This document shows positions 1 through 10,544 of a DNA stretch of 64,000 nt, one piece after another. Both the position numbers and the translations under genes were made by a program. The notes under the pieces are model-generated. The model saw only the letters and a program-made list of their open reading frames with translations, ran no database searches and was not told the origin of the DNA. Every line of letters starts with the position of its first letter. Positions within the stretch are counted from its first letter, which is position 1. Origin of the DNA: Azolla caroliniana (lineage: Eukaryota; Polypodiophyta); the NCBI GenBank assembly GCA_043228905.1, contig JBHGNT010000002.1:25606001-25670000 (forward strand). The letters run 5' to 3'.

Positions 1-1711
1 GGCCGGGTGGTGCAAGTGTGTCAGCATTCGTTCTCTCCTCAGGTTCCTGAAAAACTTCATTTGTTACATGTTCATGATCATTAGCAACATTATTGTCAAC
101 ATTTTGTAACTTATTCTCTCTGTGTTGTTTTAGCTCTAGAATGTATTTGCCTAATTTCTTTATATCTAGAGTATCTAATAGTTTGGGGAGGGTGGGAGAC
201 GGACCAAGTATGTCTTGGTATTTTGCCCTTATCTCGGCATAGGTTGGACACTTGCATGTAAAGTGGTACTCATCCTCTATCTCTATGTGACATAACCTAC
301 ATATCCTTTCCTCCCTAGGGACTCCACTAGTACGGCCATTTTCAATCTCAAGTTGGTGAGATGATATTCTAAGTTGTCCAATGGCAACCCTTAGTGCATG
401 TGGTAAGAATACATCTAGATATTTTGGCCGTGTGATAAAACCTAACTCAGAGAAGTGCATGAAGTGTTTCTTATAGTACGACATTTTAGATGGGAGTGGC
501 TCTAGTGGGGTGATCCATTTACATCGAGTGTAAATTTGCCATATTTCTTGGCGTATTACTTTATTGCGGTCCTCATGAGAGATTAAGGTGTTATCACTCG
601 TGTGGTTGTACCTAAGGGGAGGTAGGTTATTAATGTCTAGACCATTCGCAAGAAGCCAACTCACCATCATGCCATACCATGAGCTAGTATAGCCGGACTC
701 ATTCAATGATCGAGAGGCCTTAAAGGCTTGATGAGATATTCTATCATGTGGTTGGCTATGTATCCTATCAATGAAGACTACAAGTTGAAAAAGTGCCTCT
801 ACTAGCATTGGGGGTAACGTGAACTCGGCCCTAATAATGACATGTGGTACAGTCGATTTGCTTCGGAGTTGGCGTGATAGCATCATCACCAATGGTCTCT
901 TTAATTGCGTCCACATGAAAGATGGTAATCCTGGAGCCCAAACCGCTGATGCATACATGAGGGAGGGGGTCACTAATGAGTCAAAGAGCCACCCTTTAGT
1001 CCGTGGCTCTTGAAAGTGTGCTTGGTGGCATTGTCTCTCTAGGAGTGAGAGGGATGCATGTCCTCTCGTGAGTCTATCCTTCGCTGCATGTGTCATCGAA
1101 AATTTACCTGAGCGGGCACTAAAAGTGACTCCGAGATAGACGTATGATCCAACCACCTCGACTGGGCTATGGGAGATAGTTAGGTGACACTTAGCTCTAA
1201 CTTGGGCCGATGTGTGGAAGATAAGGACTTTTCCCTAGATTCACTACCAATCCTCGTTGTACACAAAAGTCATCTAAGGCATTAAGGTGCCTCTGTAGGT
1301 CATGTTTGGATTCAGAGAGCAAAACTATGACATCCGCATAGAGCAAGATACGAACCTGCGTATCCCCAAGGACCACTCCGGTGCCTCCCTCACGAGCAAT
1401 AAAATCTGTGATCTCATCAATGTAGATTCCAAAAAGTGTCGGTGATAGGGGGCAACCTTGTTTTACACCAATAGTGCTAGTGAAACGATTAGATAGGCCA
1501 CCTGGGCATCGGACACACCCGGACACTTGTTCATATAGTGCGTAGATGGCCCATACCATATCATCTGGTATCCTCAAGCTTTTAAGTCTATTAAACAACC
1601 AACCGCTCTCTAGGGACTGTGTCACCCAAAACCCAAAACCCAAAACTCCTAAACCCTAAACCCTAAACCCTCTCTAGGGACTGTGTCAAAGGCTTTGCGG
1701 AAGTCCACAAA
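1..1711 (-). mobile_element. Non-LTR retrotransposon (LINE) remnant, reverse transcriptase and C-terminal part, runs off left edge
   Basis: Read on the minus strand, the RT motifs appear in order. Motif A is FVDFRKAFDTVPRE (near 1711-1670), the motif B region is GVKQGCPLSPTLFGIYID, and motif C is LLYADVIVLL. In motif C the second catalytic Asp of the usual YADD is replaced by Val. The RT part is open from 1643 to 1197. The frame then shifts, and a second frame stays open from about 1234 to base 1, roughly 411 codons, ending with a Cys/His motif (CRLCHIEIEDEYHFTCKC) typical of some LINE C-termini. A further frame break lies at motif A, where a telomere-like insert sits. Upstream of motif A the element stops in a GACA-rich tract, so it is 5'-truncated. 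It is inactive as read: frame breaks plus a changed catalytic residue. Its 3' end lies outside the window. Confidence 0.9.
1606..1688. repeat. Interstitial telomere-like repeat bracketed by a 19-nt direct duplication
   Basis: The 19-mer ctctctagggactgtgtca occurs at 1606-1624 and again, identically, at 1670-1688. Between them are 45 nt made of three CCCAAAA-like units followed by CCCTAAA units, the complement of the plant telomere repeat TTTAGGG. The 19-mer belongs to the LINE reverse transcriptase just after motif A, so the telomere-like block was inserted into the LINE and the target was duplicated. Confidence 0.9.
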
Positions 1712-1775
1712 ACGACAAGAGACAGAGACAGACAAACAAACAGACACAGAGACAGACAGACAAACAGACACAGAG
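1707..1775. repeat. GACA/AAAC-rich simple repeat
   Basis: Imperfect run of gacaga, gacaaaca and cagacacagag units between the truncated LINE and the start codon of the HD-domain gene. It would form most of that gene's 5' leader or proximal promoter. Confidence 0.8.
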
Positions 1776-1781
1776 TACGCC

Positions 1782-4601
1782 ATGGAAGCTTCCCCGTATG
1801 GTGATTATGCGGAGGTCCTCCGTGGCTCCGAAGCTCTCGTGCAGTCCGTGATGTCTTTGTGGGATTCCTCGCACGACTCTTTCCATGCTTTCCGAGTTCG
1901 AGACCTCGCTTTGTCTCTCGCTGCTGAAGAAGGATTGTCTACAGACCAGAAGAAAATCGTAGGACATTTCTCTGTCTCTGCACCCGCTGATTTTGGTTCC
2001 AGATTCTCCAAAGAAAGAAGGAAAAAAGAAAGGAATCTTGGGAAAAATGAGAAGTTTCAAAAATGAAAATGGAAACCTTGAGATAATAGAAAAACTAGAA
2101 AAACAAATAATAGACAGAACGAACAAGGATCTTGAAAGAAAGAAGGAAAGAAAGAAATGCCTGAAATTCTTGCTACATATGATTGTTTATTTGATTGATA
2201 ACGTGCACGCAGCTTAAGAAAGATCATTAAAAAGTAATGACTGCAAATGGTTGATTGTTGTTCAAGTGTGACAGCTTCTTTGAAAGAAAAAATGTATATG
2301 CATGCTGTTGTTTGTTTTGCTATCCCTGCCATACCATAAGCCTGATGAAAGAAGTAAAAATGATGAATTGATGAATCAAAAAGAAAAAAGACCATGTTGC
2401 ATATGCTTATTTTTATGCTGCATTTTATTTGATTGTTCTATAACATGTTTGAGACGGATGGATAGAAAGAAAGAAAGAGAAAAAGAAAAGAAAACCGTGT
2501 TACATATATGATTGATTATTTCTGATGGTTGATGCATAGAAAGTGAGTAAAAAGAAAGAAAATTTATAATGCATATGAATCATGTAGTATCAAAGAAAAA
2601 AGAAAAGGAATTCATGCTATCTATTATTCATTTCGTCTGGCTAAATGGATGCTCTCTAGAAGAATCAAAGTATCCTTTATGGTCATATTTTTGGTGGAAA
2701 CTTCAAAATGGTCATAAGTTTTTTGCTATTCCCCAAATGCTCTCGTGTGACCCAGTAAAAAAGGTTGAATTGACCATGTAACTGCTCAAATAGTGCATGT
2801 AATTGAGTAAAAGGGATAAGTTGGCCATATTACTGCTCAAGTAGAAGATATAATTGCAATTTTTGGGGAATTGAACCAGGGGCATTCGAGGAAATAACAG
2901 AAACTCAGGAGTAGTTTTGGGATTTTTACGAGTATATTTAATAGAGCATGCCATTTTGAACTTCTTATTTGCAGGTAGAGTTGGCAGCTTTATTGCATGA
3001 CATAGGTGAGTGGACTGTTGTAATCATTGAATCAATTGAATGAACTCCCATTTCTCATGATCTTTTATTTTTCTTATTTGTTATTGATTACAGATGATCA
3101 TAAGTATTCACACAGGTGAGAGCTACATTCTGAAGCTTAATTTTTTAAAATGCATTATTATAATGGAAAAACATGGCACTTGATGCAATCCGAATTTGAT
3201 CCTTCCATATGCATTGATATTTTTTGTGATTATCAATTAAGTTGCTGTTGCTTAAACAATAGAAAACACTAGTTGCAGCTCCTTCTAATTTATTATTGGA
3301 GATTGACCGGTGGTGTTTGGGAAAAAAAGGAAAACTGTGTGTTATATTGAAGGTTTTCTCTGTGGGTTTATGGTTGGTTATGTCTATACATGTTTTTGAA
3401 TCAGAAAAGAAGAGCATCTGACAGCACAGGAACTTCTGATGCATTATAATATATCAGTACCTATAATTGAATCAATTATGTATATCATACATAACATGGG
3501 TAAGAATAGTCTTCATCGATACATGGCGAATACTGAAATGGTTTAGTTGTTAACAATATATTTGTTTTTTCTTTAAGGTTTCAAAGATGAAATGGCTGGG
3601 TCATGTAATTCTAACAATATGATAGAATTTGGAATTGTACAAGATGCTGATCGTCTTGATGCGATGGGAGCAATTGGCAAGTATTATTCCTTCGTTCTCC
3701 GATATTTTTTGAAACATTATATTTTGGTAATTCATAGTAAACATTATCAAACCAATTCTTCAATAAACCTTAGCTAAAGGCTATTTACTTTTCAGGTATT
3801 GCACGTTGCTTCACATTTGGTGGCAGCAAGAATAATCTTATTTATCATCCAAATATTGAACCATGCATTAATTTAACAAAAGAAGAGTACATGAATCAAG
3901 AAAGAAAACAAACATCGTTGAACCACTTCCATGAAAAACTCCTGAAGCTGAAAGACTTGATGAAAACAAAGGTATAAAACTCATTTAAGATTGTTTGCTG
4001 TTAAATCGAAAAATTTATCATGCTATTTGGCATTTTTCTTAGTTTAACATTGTTTGACCGTTCAAAGGCTAAACATTTGATTGCGTATTAAACTAGTGTC
4101 ATCCAGCTGTTCGAATTTGTTGATGGGAGAACCATAAATATTTCATTTCCATGTTTATAAAACAATGAAAGTTAGAGAGTTGAAACTAGGTCTAGTTCTA
4201 CAACATAATAAGCTTTATTAATGGATGCATCCATCATGAAATCCTGGAAACGATAAAGATGTGTTATGAATTGATCCTTCCACTTTCACTCCACAAGAAG
4301 CATCTGTATTCGAAACATGTATGAAATTCTTTCCTTGTATAGGACACTCCATTTTCCATTGTTAGCAATTCTATATATATTAGTAATGATGTGATGCGAT
4401 GTACATTCTATGTAAGTTTACATAGCCTTGTCTTATTCTTCCTAGTTAAATGTAAATATACGTTTGGTCTCACAAAGTGATTCATATATATACTCATTTT
4501 GTCTTTTTCCACAGGCTGGTAGAAGAAGGGCAGACGGTAGACACAAATTTATGGAAGATTTTCTCACAGAATTCTATGGGGAATGGCAAGGGAAGCTCTA
4601 A
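1782..4601 (+). CDS. HD-domain metal-dependent phosphohydrolase, 7 exons, 228 aa
   Basis: Exons: 1782-1958, 2975-3005, 3094-3115, 3405-3499, 3578-3676, 3796-3971, 4515-4601 (TAA). The joined frame gives 228 residues, close to the small plant and bacterial HD proteins of the YedJ/YpgQ kind, which hydrolyse nucleotides or other phosphate esters with a bound metal. Visible motifs are SHDSFHAFRV (first His), LAALLHDIDDHKYSH (the HD pair, about residues 67-68) and [23 protein letters not shown] (late metal-binding Asp and family signature). The C-terminus is LKLKDLMKTK followed by a basic HKFMEDFLTEFY helix. The start at 1782 is chosen because an upstream in-frame ATG (1683) lies in LINE and simple-repeat sequence. 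Intron 5 uses a GC donor. No transit peptide is obvious, so a cytosolic location is inferred. The substrate cannot be told from sequence. Confidence 0.92.
2100..2640. repeat. Imperfect tandem repeat in intron 1 of the HD gene
   Basis: At least three diverged copies of a unit of about 100-150 bp. Each combines an AGAAAGAAAGAAA purine run with a TGCATATGATTGTTTATTTGATTG-like stretch. The repeats fill much of the 1.0-kb first intron. Confidence 0.6.
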
Positions 4602-4786
4602 TCTTACATTATCGACAAACTACTTGACTCTTTGACATTTCTTATCTGTGCTCTTGTGTCGACTTGGTTTAGATTTTTTGGTTTGTTTAAATTCTATGTC
4701 CATATTTCCCCATTTTTGTATACACAAACTTATGGAAGATTTTCTCACTTTTTGATCTCTGCAATATTGACAAACTGCTTATTGAA
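4540..4786 (+). repeat. Partial duplication of the HD gene last exon and 3' flank
   Basis: The segment of exon 7 reading acacaaatttatggaagatt (from 4541), followed by a gacaaactacttg stretch after the stop codon, recurs about 182 bp downstream as acacaaacttatggaagatt (from 4722) followed by gacaaactgcttattg. The second copy lies in the presumed 3' UTR or flank. Confidence 0.7.
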
Positions 4787-7700
4787 GGTTTACATTCTTA
4801 GGTTTCCATTTGTCACGTTGTTAATAATATGATGTTGGACAATTCCTATTTCAATGGGCTTTACGAAGTTTAGATTTCATTCATGTAAGTTAAAGGAAGA
4901 GGATTAAAGATTGGTTATGGGAAAGAATATAACACTTGCAAAAGGTAAAAGAAACAATGATTACCTTTGAGAGAACAGTGTGGAAAGAATAAGAAGTATG
5001 GATGTTTTGTGAACAGTTGATCTTTCAAGACTCAATATGTGACTTCAGCAATTTGTTGTTTCAATGCTTCTATGGAGATTTTGTTCATGATATTCCTTTA
5101 CCCTAATGGTAAGTAATAATACTGTCAATGAAACAATCACTGGTCCAAATTCTGAAAAGCAAAGGTGAAAGAGTGACATGTTATTTTAAGTTGGGCTAAC
5201 GTTGAAGTGGGATTTCGGTTCAAACTATCATGATAAGGATGGAGAATATCAATGTAACTCTAATACAATCCACTATTTATATGTTTCAATCTAAGTGGTT
5301 CTTTAACACTCTGCATCATTCATCCTTGGTCTGCCTATGTGGATCTTTATCTTCTCCTAATACTTCTCTCAAGAACATTGCTTTAGTGTGCTAGCTTTCC
5401 TATTTAGTCTTGCCACACACATGTGCCACCCTTATTCTTGATTCGTTGATGATTTTCAGCCTTGAGCTCTCTCAAACAATCCCATTGATATTCTAAGTTA
5501 CACTAGATCATATTGAGTGTGCTAGGTCGAGAGTTGGGAGTGATGAAGGAACTAACCCTAATGTCAACACTTTCTATCTATTCACATCAATAAGGCCTAT
5601 GTTAATCCCCTTTCTCTTAGAAGGTAATAACAATGTAACTTCTTGATTAATGAATGATTGGTTCGCCCATTTCATGCTTATTGTGGGCATTCATTTATAA
5701 GCCTCTTAGGTCCATCCCATGAACTAACAAGGTTCAATTGTTTAACTGTACAATGCCCTCATGCCATTTGATATCTCTTAAGCCTTCTTTATACATTAAT
5801 AGATGATCTCCATTTGCATTGTGCTCTCTTGCAAACCCACAACTAGGGAGAACTTTGGGTAAAGTAGGAGTTATTAGGTGAAAATTTGTTTAGTTTAATT
5901 TATATAAAACATTTAGAAATAGAGTGGAAGAATGCAACTTGATTATCACTATCCCAATTGACAAGGGGGAGAAGAATGTGTTAACTGCATCTGAACAATA
6001 TATGGGCTCGAGGCACCAAAACTTGTTTAGAGAGGTCATGAGTGGCTACAATCAATTTAATTTTTTTGATCCATACTAATGCTAATCATCTTTTTTAATG
6101 ATTAATTGTGTGCGGTGTTTGGAAAAACTAGGTAATTGATAGCCGTTTTGTGCAACTTGTGTGCAAGAAATTCCCCTTCTCAAACATTGTAATTAATACC
6201 ACATCTTACAGTTTGAGGCAGAAAAAGACATCACCACTTGAGTAGCTTCTTTGACTAAGATGTTATCATTTACATCAAAACTACTCTGCCCTAGCCTAAT
6301 CGGCGCCTTGCGTTCACAATTATCCCATGCATTTCATGTGATTATATATTATTAACACCTCTCAACATATATTGACTTTTGTAGCTTACGTGGCAAAGAG
6401 TTTTATTTTCCACTTAAGAGATTTCCTTGGAGGCACGTGACCATTAAAGAGTTTAGACAACTGTGTTCCATGTGGTTTCTATATTCTTTTGAATTCTTTT
6501 TGAAATCCTATAGATCATGTCCATTTCTTTCCAAATCATGTCAATTGTGACAATATTGAAATACCATATACCCTTGAAACATTTTTCCTCAACTATGAGC
6601 TATGAAAACATTAATCTCACTTATCAATACTAGATCATGATATGACCAATAACTTTCATGCTCAACATTAGTAGTAACCAACAACCAATTTGTGAGGAAT
6701 ATGAACCATAATCTTTCTTAGGACAAATGTAGATATAAAATAATTCTCAATACTTAGTACTTAACAATATCCACAAATCCCAAAAATAAAGACCAATCAA
6801 TTACTCCTATCTAATAATGCAATGCTAGAAGTTGCACATGTGGATTGCAAATCATAGTGAATCCATCAATTCTACAATGTTTCCATCCATAGAAACATGC
6901 ATTCACAAACAATGAACTTGCTTGAATAAATATAAAATGAGCATTAGCATTACCTTAGAGCATATAGATAAGCTTTTGTTCTATGATAGTCAAGTGATAA
7001 GTTGAGCTTTACCTATAGGAGAAACCATTGGGGGGCATGTATTGTCATACAAGGTCATTTGCAATGGCATCAAGGTAGGAATGCCATCATGTTGTTTGTC
7101 CTTCAAGTTTTGTCTTCAAGTATGCAAAAAATATGCTAAGAAGATAATATATGTGACATCATATTTTAACCACTAGTTGGGGTCCCCACATTAGACGACC
7201 ACGCGGTCAACCCTCCCAAATCTAGTCTCAAACCCATAACTCTTTATCACTTACTTGTAGGATACAAAATCATACACACATGAGCTCACCCCGAGACTAA
7301 GTAATCCGATAGCATTCCTCCATAGATTAGTCTTTGGCATAGATAGTATGAAAAAATGCAACCAACGTTTGTTGGAAAAAGTAACATTGAGAATATGGGA
7401 CAAGAAACGATTAACAATTGCCATATGAATAAGCGAGTCTCTTCAACTCGAGTTAGATTAAATAAATGGAACATGTTCACATAATTGCCATACTCAAATA
7501 GAGTGTTGGATGTATCTACCATGTGTTGCTTTCAATTAGGCCCATTACCATCATATGGCTCCATGATAATAATAAAAAGCATCGTAACATGCGTCATTCA
7601 TGAAATAAGGAAAGTGGAATCAAGATTAATGGTAGGATTTGACACTCACCCACTTGTCTAAAGCCTTTGCTAGGGTCATATGACATGTAGAAACATTATG

Positions 7701-9300
7701 AAAGGGTTTCAAATGGAAATGCTTACATCAACGTGGATAGGGGAAAATATGTGTGTTGTCAATAGACAAGTAACATGGTGTATTGGTTCCTAGGTAGTAG
7801 CAAAATTAGTAATGATTATTCTTATAATCTACAAACATAAATCACAAAAAAAAAATGCAATATGTAGCAAACATTTTATTCTTCTATGACTCCTCAAGTG
7901 CTCATATTGTATTCTAAGTGGGCACCTTATCTATACACTAAGTAATAAGAATGTTTTACATCAATATTTACTTGTTACAAGGAGCAATTTTTGTTTTGTT
8001 TTCTTTTGAGGAGCTTGAAGAGTTTAGCATGTCAAATACAAAATTATAAGATGCACGACCAATTGTGCTATTAGCATTGGAGAACATCTCAAATAAATTA
8101 TTGAACCTTTTTGTTTTCCGTTCCATCAATTATGTATTTCATATCAAATTTGTCATGAGAAAGGTACTCGATTGGAGTGGGCTCATGCCTTTTGTTAATA
8201 TTTAAGGCATTTCGCCTACATTTGGGCCCGATGTATAAAGGTATTGAAGTGAATGTAAAAGAAATGTATGACATGGAATTTGCTCACATGGGCAATTTAT
8301 GTTAAAGCTATAATAAATTTGATTTCCATATGATATATCATGTGATCATTTGTAGCAAAAGCCAAGAGTCACAAAGTATTGTAATAAAGATTTCGATATG
8401 TAGATTAAATGCATACACAAGGAAGTGCTTACAAGTGTTTCAAAATCATTTTGGGAAGGATTCATGAGCATCAATTAGTCAGGAGGAATATAAAAGAGAA
8501 AGATAATCACGTGTTAAGAGGACGAGAAATCGTTTTAGACATTATAAAAAACATGCTTGAGCCTTTGCAAAAGATTGTTGTAATTGTGAAGAATGGAAGT
8601 GATCCTCGGTTGCATGTCAATGAAGGTTTTCCGAGAATAAATAAAATAAAAACCAACTCTCTCTTAAAATTCCAAGTTCATTTATGCACCGAAAACAAAA
8701 GCAGATTTTGAAGAGGTTATTCGGATTCGGAGAGATTTTGCTTTGAAGTGTGGAAGGGTATGAAGAACTAGATAAATTGACAGCAAGAGAATGTTGACTA
8801 ATGGATGTGTGTAGAAACACCGTTTCTCTAGGTTCATGCGGTTGACATGTTTGCTAGCACTCGACTACATCTCGAGAAAAAAAATGCGGGTTTTTGAGGG
8901 AATGTTACATGGTATTTTCTTTTTAATGATAGCAAGCTAGAAACAAAATGCATGGACTTTTCAACGAGTTTCCATTGCATTGATTTATAAAAGCGTCTTA
9001 TGTCTATGCATATGTGCGGACGATTAACGAAAATGTTTTTGAATGGACGCCTAAACATTGTTTTGGATCGAATGTGTGTCCGATGAAAGGATATGATACA
9101 CATGTGGAGAATCCATGCATATCAATAGAGGCTCATCACATGAATTCAATGCAGATATGAAAGCGAAAGAGCACCCGGGGGCCGACTCGAGTTTCTACTG
9201 TCTCAGTGAAGAAACCCGAGGAGTGCCGGTTGAGAGTATGCATCTGGCGTCTCTCTTAAGTTTCACACCCCCTAGTCACTAAAGTCGCCGTAAACCAGAA
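4787..9300. other. Intergenic region without recognisable genes
   Basis: About 4.5 kb of AT-rich DNA. The longest open frames (for example 8409-8711 plus, 100 codons) show no domain I recognise and have no supporting splice structure. Old decayed transposon DNA is likely but no termini could be identified. Confidence 0.6.
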
Positions 9301-9370
9301 AAGACCTAGGGGACATGGTAGGAAGCATTGGAGTCTCGGGGGTCATGAGACTCGGGCCAAAGCCTCTCTG

Positions 9371-9414
9371 AGAAGAAGAAGAAGAAGAAGAAGAAGAAGA
9401 AGAAGAAGAAGAAG
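9371..9414. repeat. GAA trinucleotide microsatellite
   Basis: About 14 AGA/GAA units. The flanks resemble each other: gcattggagtctcgggg on the left (near 9326) and gcatcggaatctcgggg on the right (near 9414). This suggests a local duplication around the repeat. Confidence 0.9.
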
Positions 9415-9518
9415 CATCGGAATCTCGGGGTCTCTATGTCCGTGTGTGCCTGGCAAAAGTCGGTTGGGTGTCCGTCTCTTTTTCCGGTGAAGTATCTCCG
9501 GGAAGAAGCATCATCCAC

Positions 9519-10010
9519 CCTTCTCTCTCTCTCTCTCTCTACCTTATCTGAATATTCCCTCCCTCTTGCTTTACCCTCTCTCATCTCACTCTCTCTCTCA
9601 TCACTCTCCCTCTCATCTCTCTCTCATCACTCTCTCTCCCACTCATCTCTCTCTCATCACTCTCCTCTCATCTCTCTCTCTCTCTCATCACTCTCCTCTC
9701 TTCTCTCTCTCTCTCATCACTCCCTCTTATCTGAATATTCCCTCCCTCTTGCTTTACCCTCTCTCATCTCAGTCTCTCTCTCATCACTCTCCCTCTCATC
9801 TCTCTCTCATCACTCTCTCATCTCTCTCTCTCTCATCACTCTCTCATCACTCTCTCTCCCTCTCATCTCTCTCTCATCACTCTCCTCTCTTCTCTCTCTC
9901 TCATCACTCTCCCTCTCATCTCTCTCTCTCTCTCATCACTCCCTCTCATCTCTCTCATCTCACTCCCTCAGACCCTCTTATCTCTCTCTCTCTCTCATCT
10001 CACTCACTCA

Positions 10011-10080
<70 letters not shown>
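9519..10080. repeat. Compound TC-rich satellite in the 5' region of the CDPK gene
   Basis: CTCTCT runs broken by ATCACTC and CATCTC units. A larger unit of about 183 bp is present twice: the marker cttatctgaatattccctcc occurs at 9543 and 9726. The tract ends in an uninterrupted CT run at about 10030-10080. Long open frames across it are low-complexity Ser/Leu translations and not genes. Confidence 0.92.
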
Positions 10081-10083
<3 letters not shown>

Positions 10084-10544
10084 GCTCTACTTTGAGCTCT
10101 CCCTCATCCAGATCTCTGCACAAAAACCCCTTCCCCAAACAAACAAATTTTCCATGCGCCAATCCGTTCTTTGCTCCACACCTTCACTCTCCTCAATGTG
10201 GGCCTCTCTTTTAGCCCTCATCTCTTACTCCTTCCATCTGCACAGAAGCACACGCATTGCTTCCTCCCGCCTGTACCGAAACTCCAGAATTCCCCATCCC
10301 TGCACACAAAAATTCTAATCTCTCTTCCTCGGAAACCCTAATTTCTTAATTTCTTCACAAAAAAAGAAGAAACAACTAACTCCCGCCCTTTTGCAAAACC
10401 TCACGATTTCGCGCTGCACAAACAAAGCCAGCCCCCCCCCCCCGAATTGCTTTAGAAAGCCCTAATTCTTAAACCTTTTGACAAACCCTAAAATTTTCCA
10501 GACTCTTTGAAAAATCCCTAGCTATTCTTCATTCTGTTCCAATC
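10081..10544 (+). promoter_or_regulatory. Probable 5' leader of the CDPK gene with telo-box-like motifs
   Basis: Between the TC tract and the ATG the plus strand is C/T/A-rich and carries aaaccctaat (10332), gccctaattc (about 10459) and aaaccctaaa (10485). These resemble the AAACCCTA telo-box found in many plant 5' regions. A run of 12 C lies at 10432-10443. The transcription start cannot be placed from sequence alone. Confidence 0.45.

Noticed and set aside
1197-1234. Programmed frameshift between the two LINE frames
   Set aside because: No slippery site was seen, and the element also has a lesion at motif A and a changed catalytic residue, so ordinary mutation is simpler.
8409-8711. 100-codon open frame in the intergenic region
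   Set aside because: No recognised domain, no splice partners and no neighbours that support it. Not reported as a gene.
9436-10318. Two long plus-strand open frames of 219 and 250 codons
   Set aside because: They are Ser/Leu/His translations of the TC satellite. They carry no domain and have no independent evidence of being genes.
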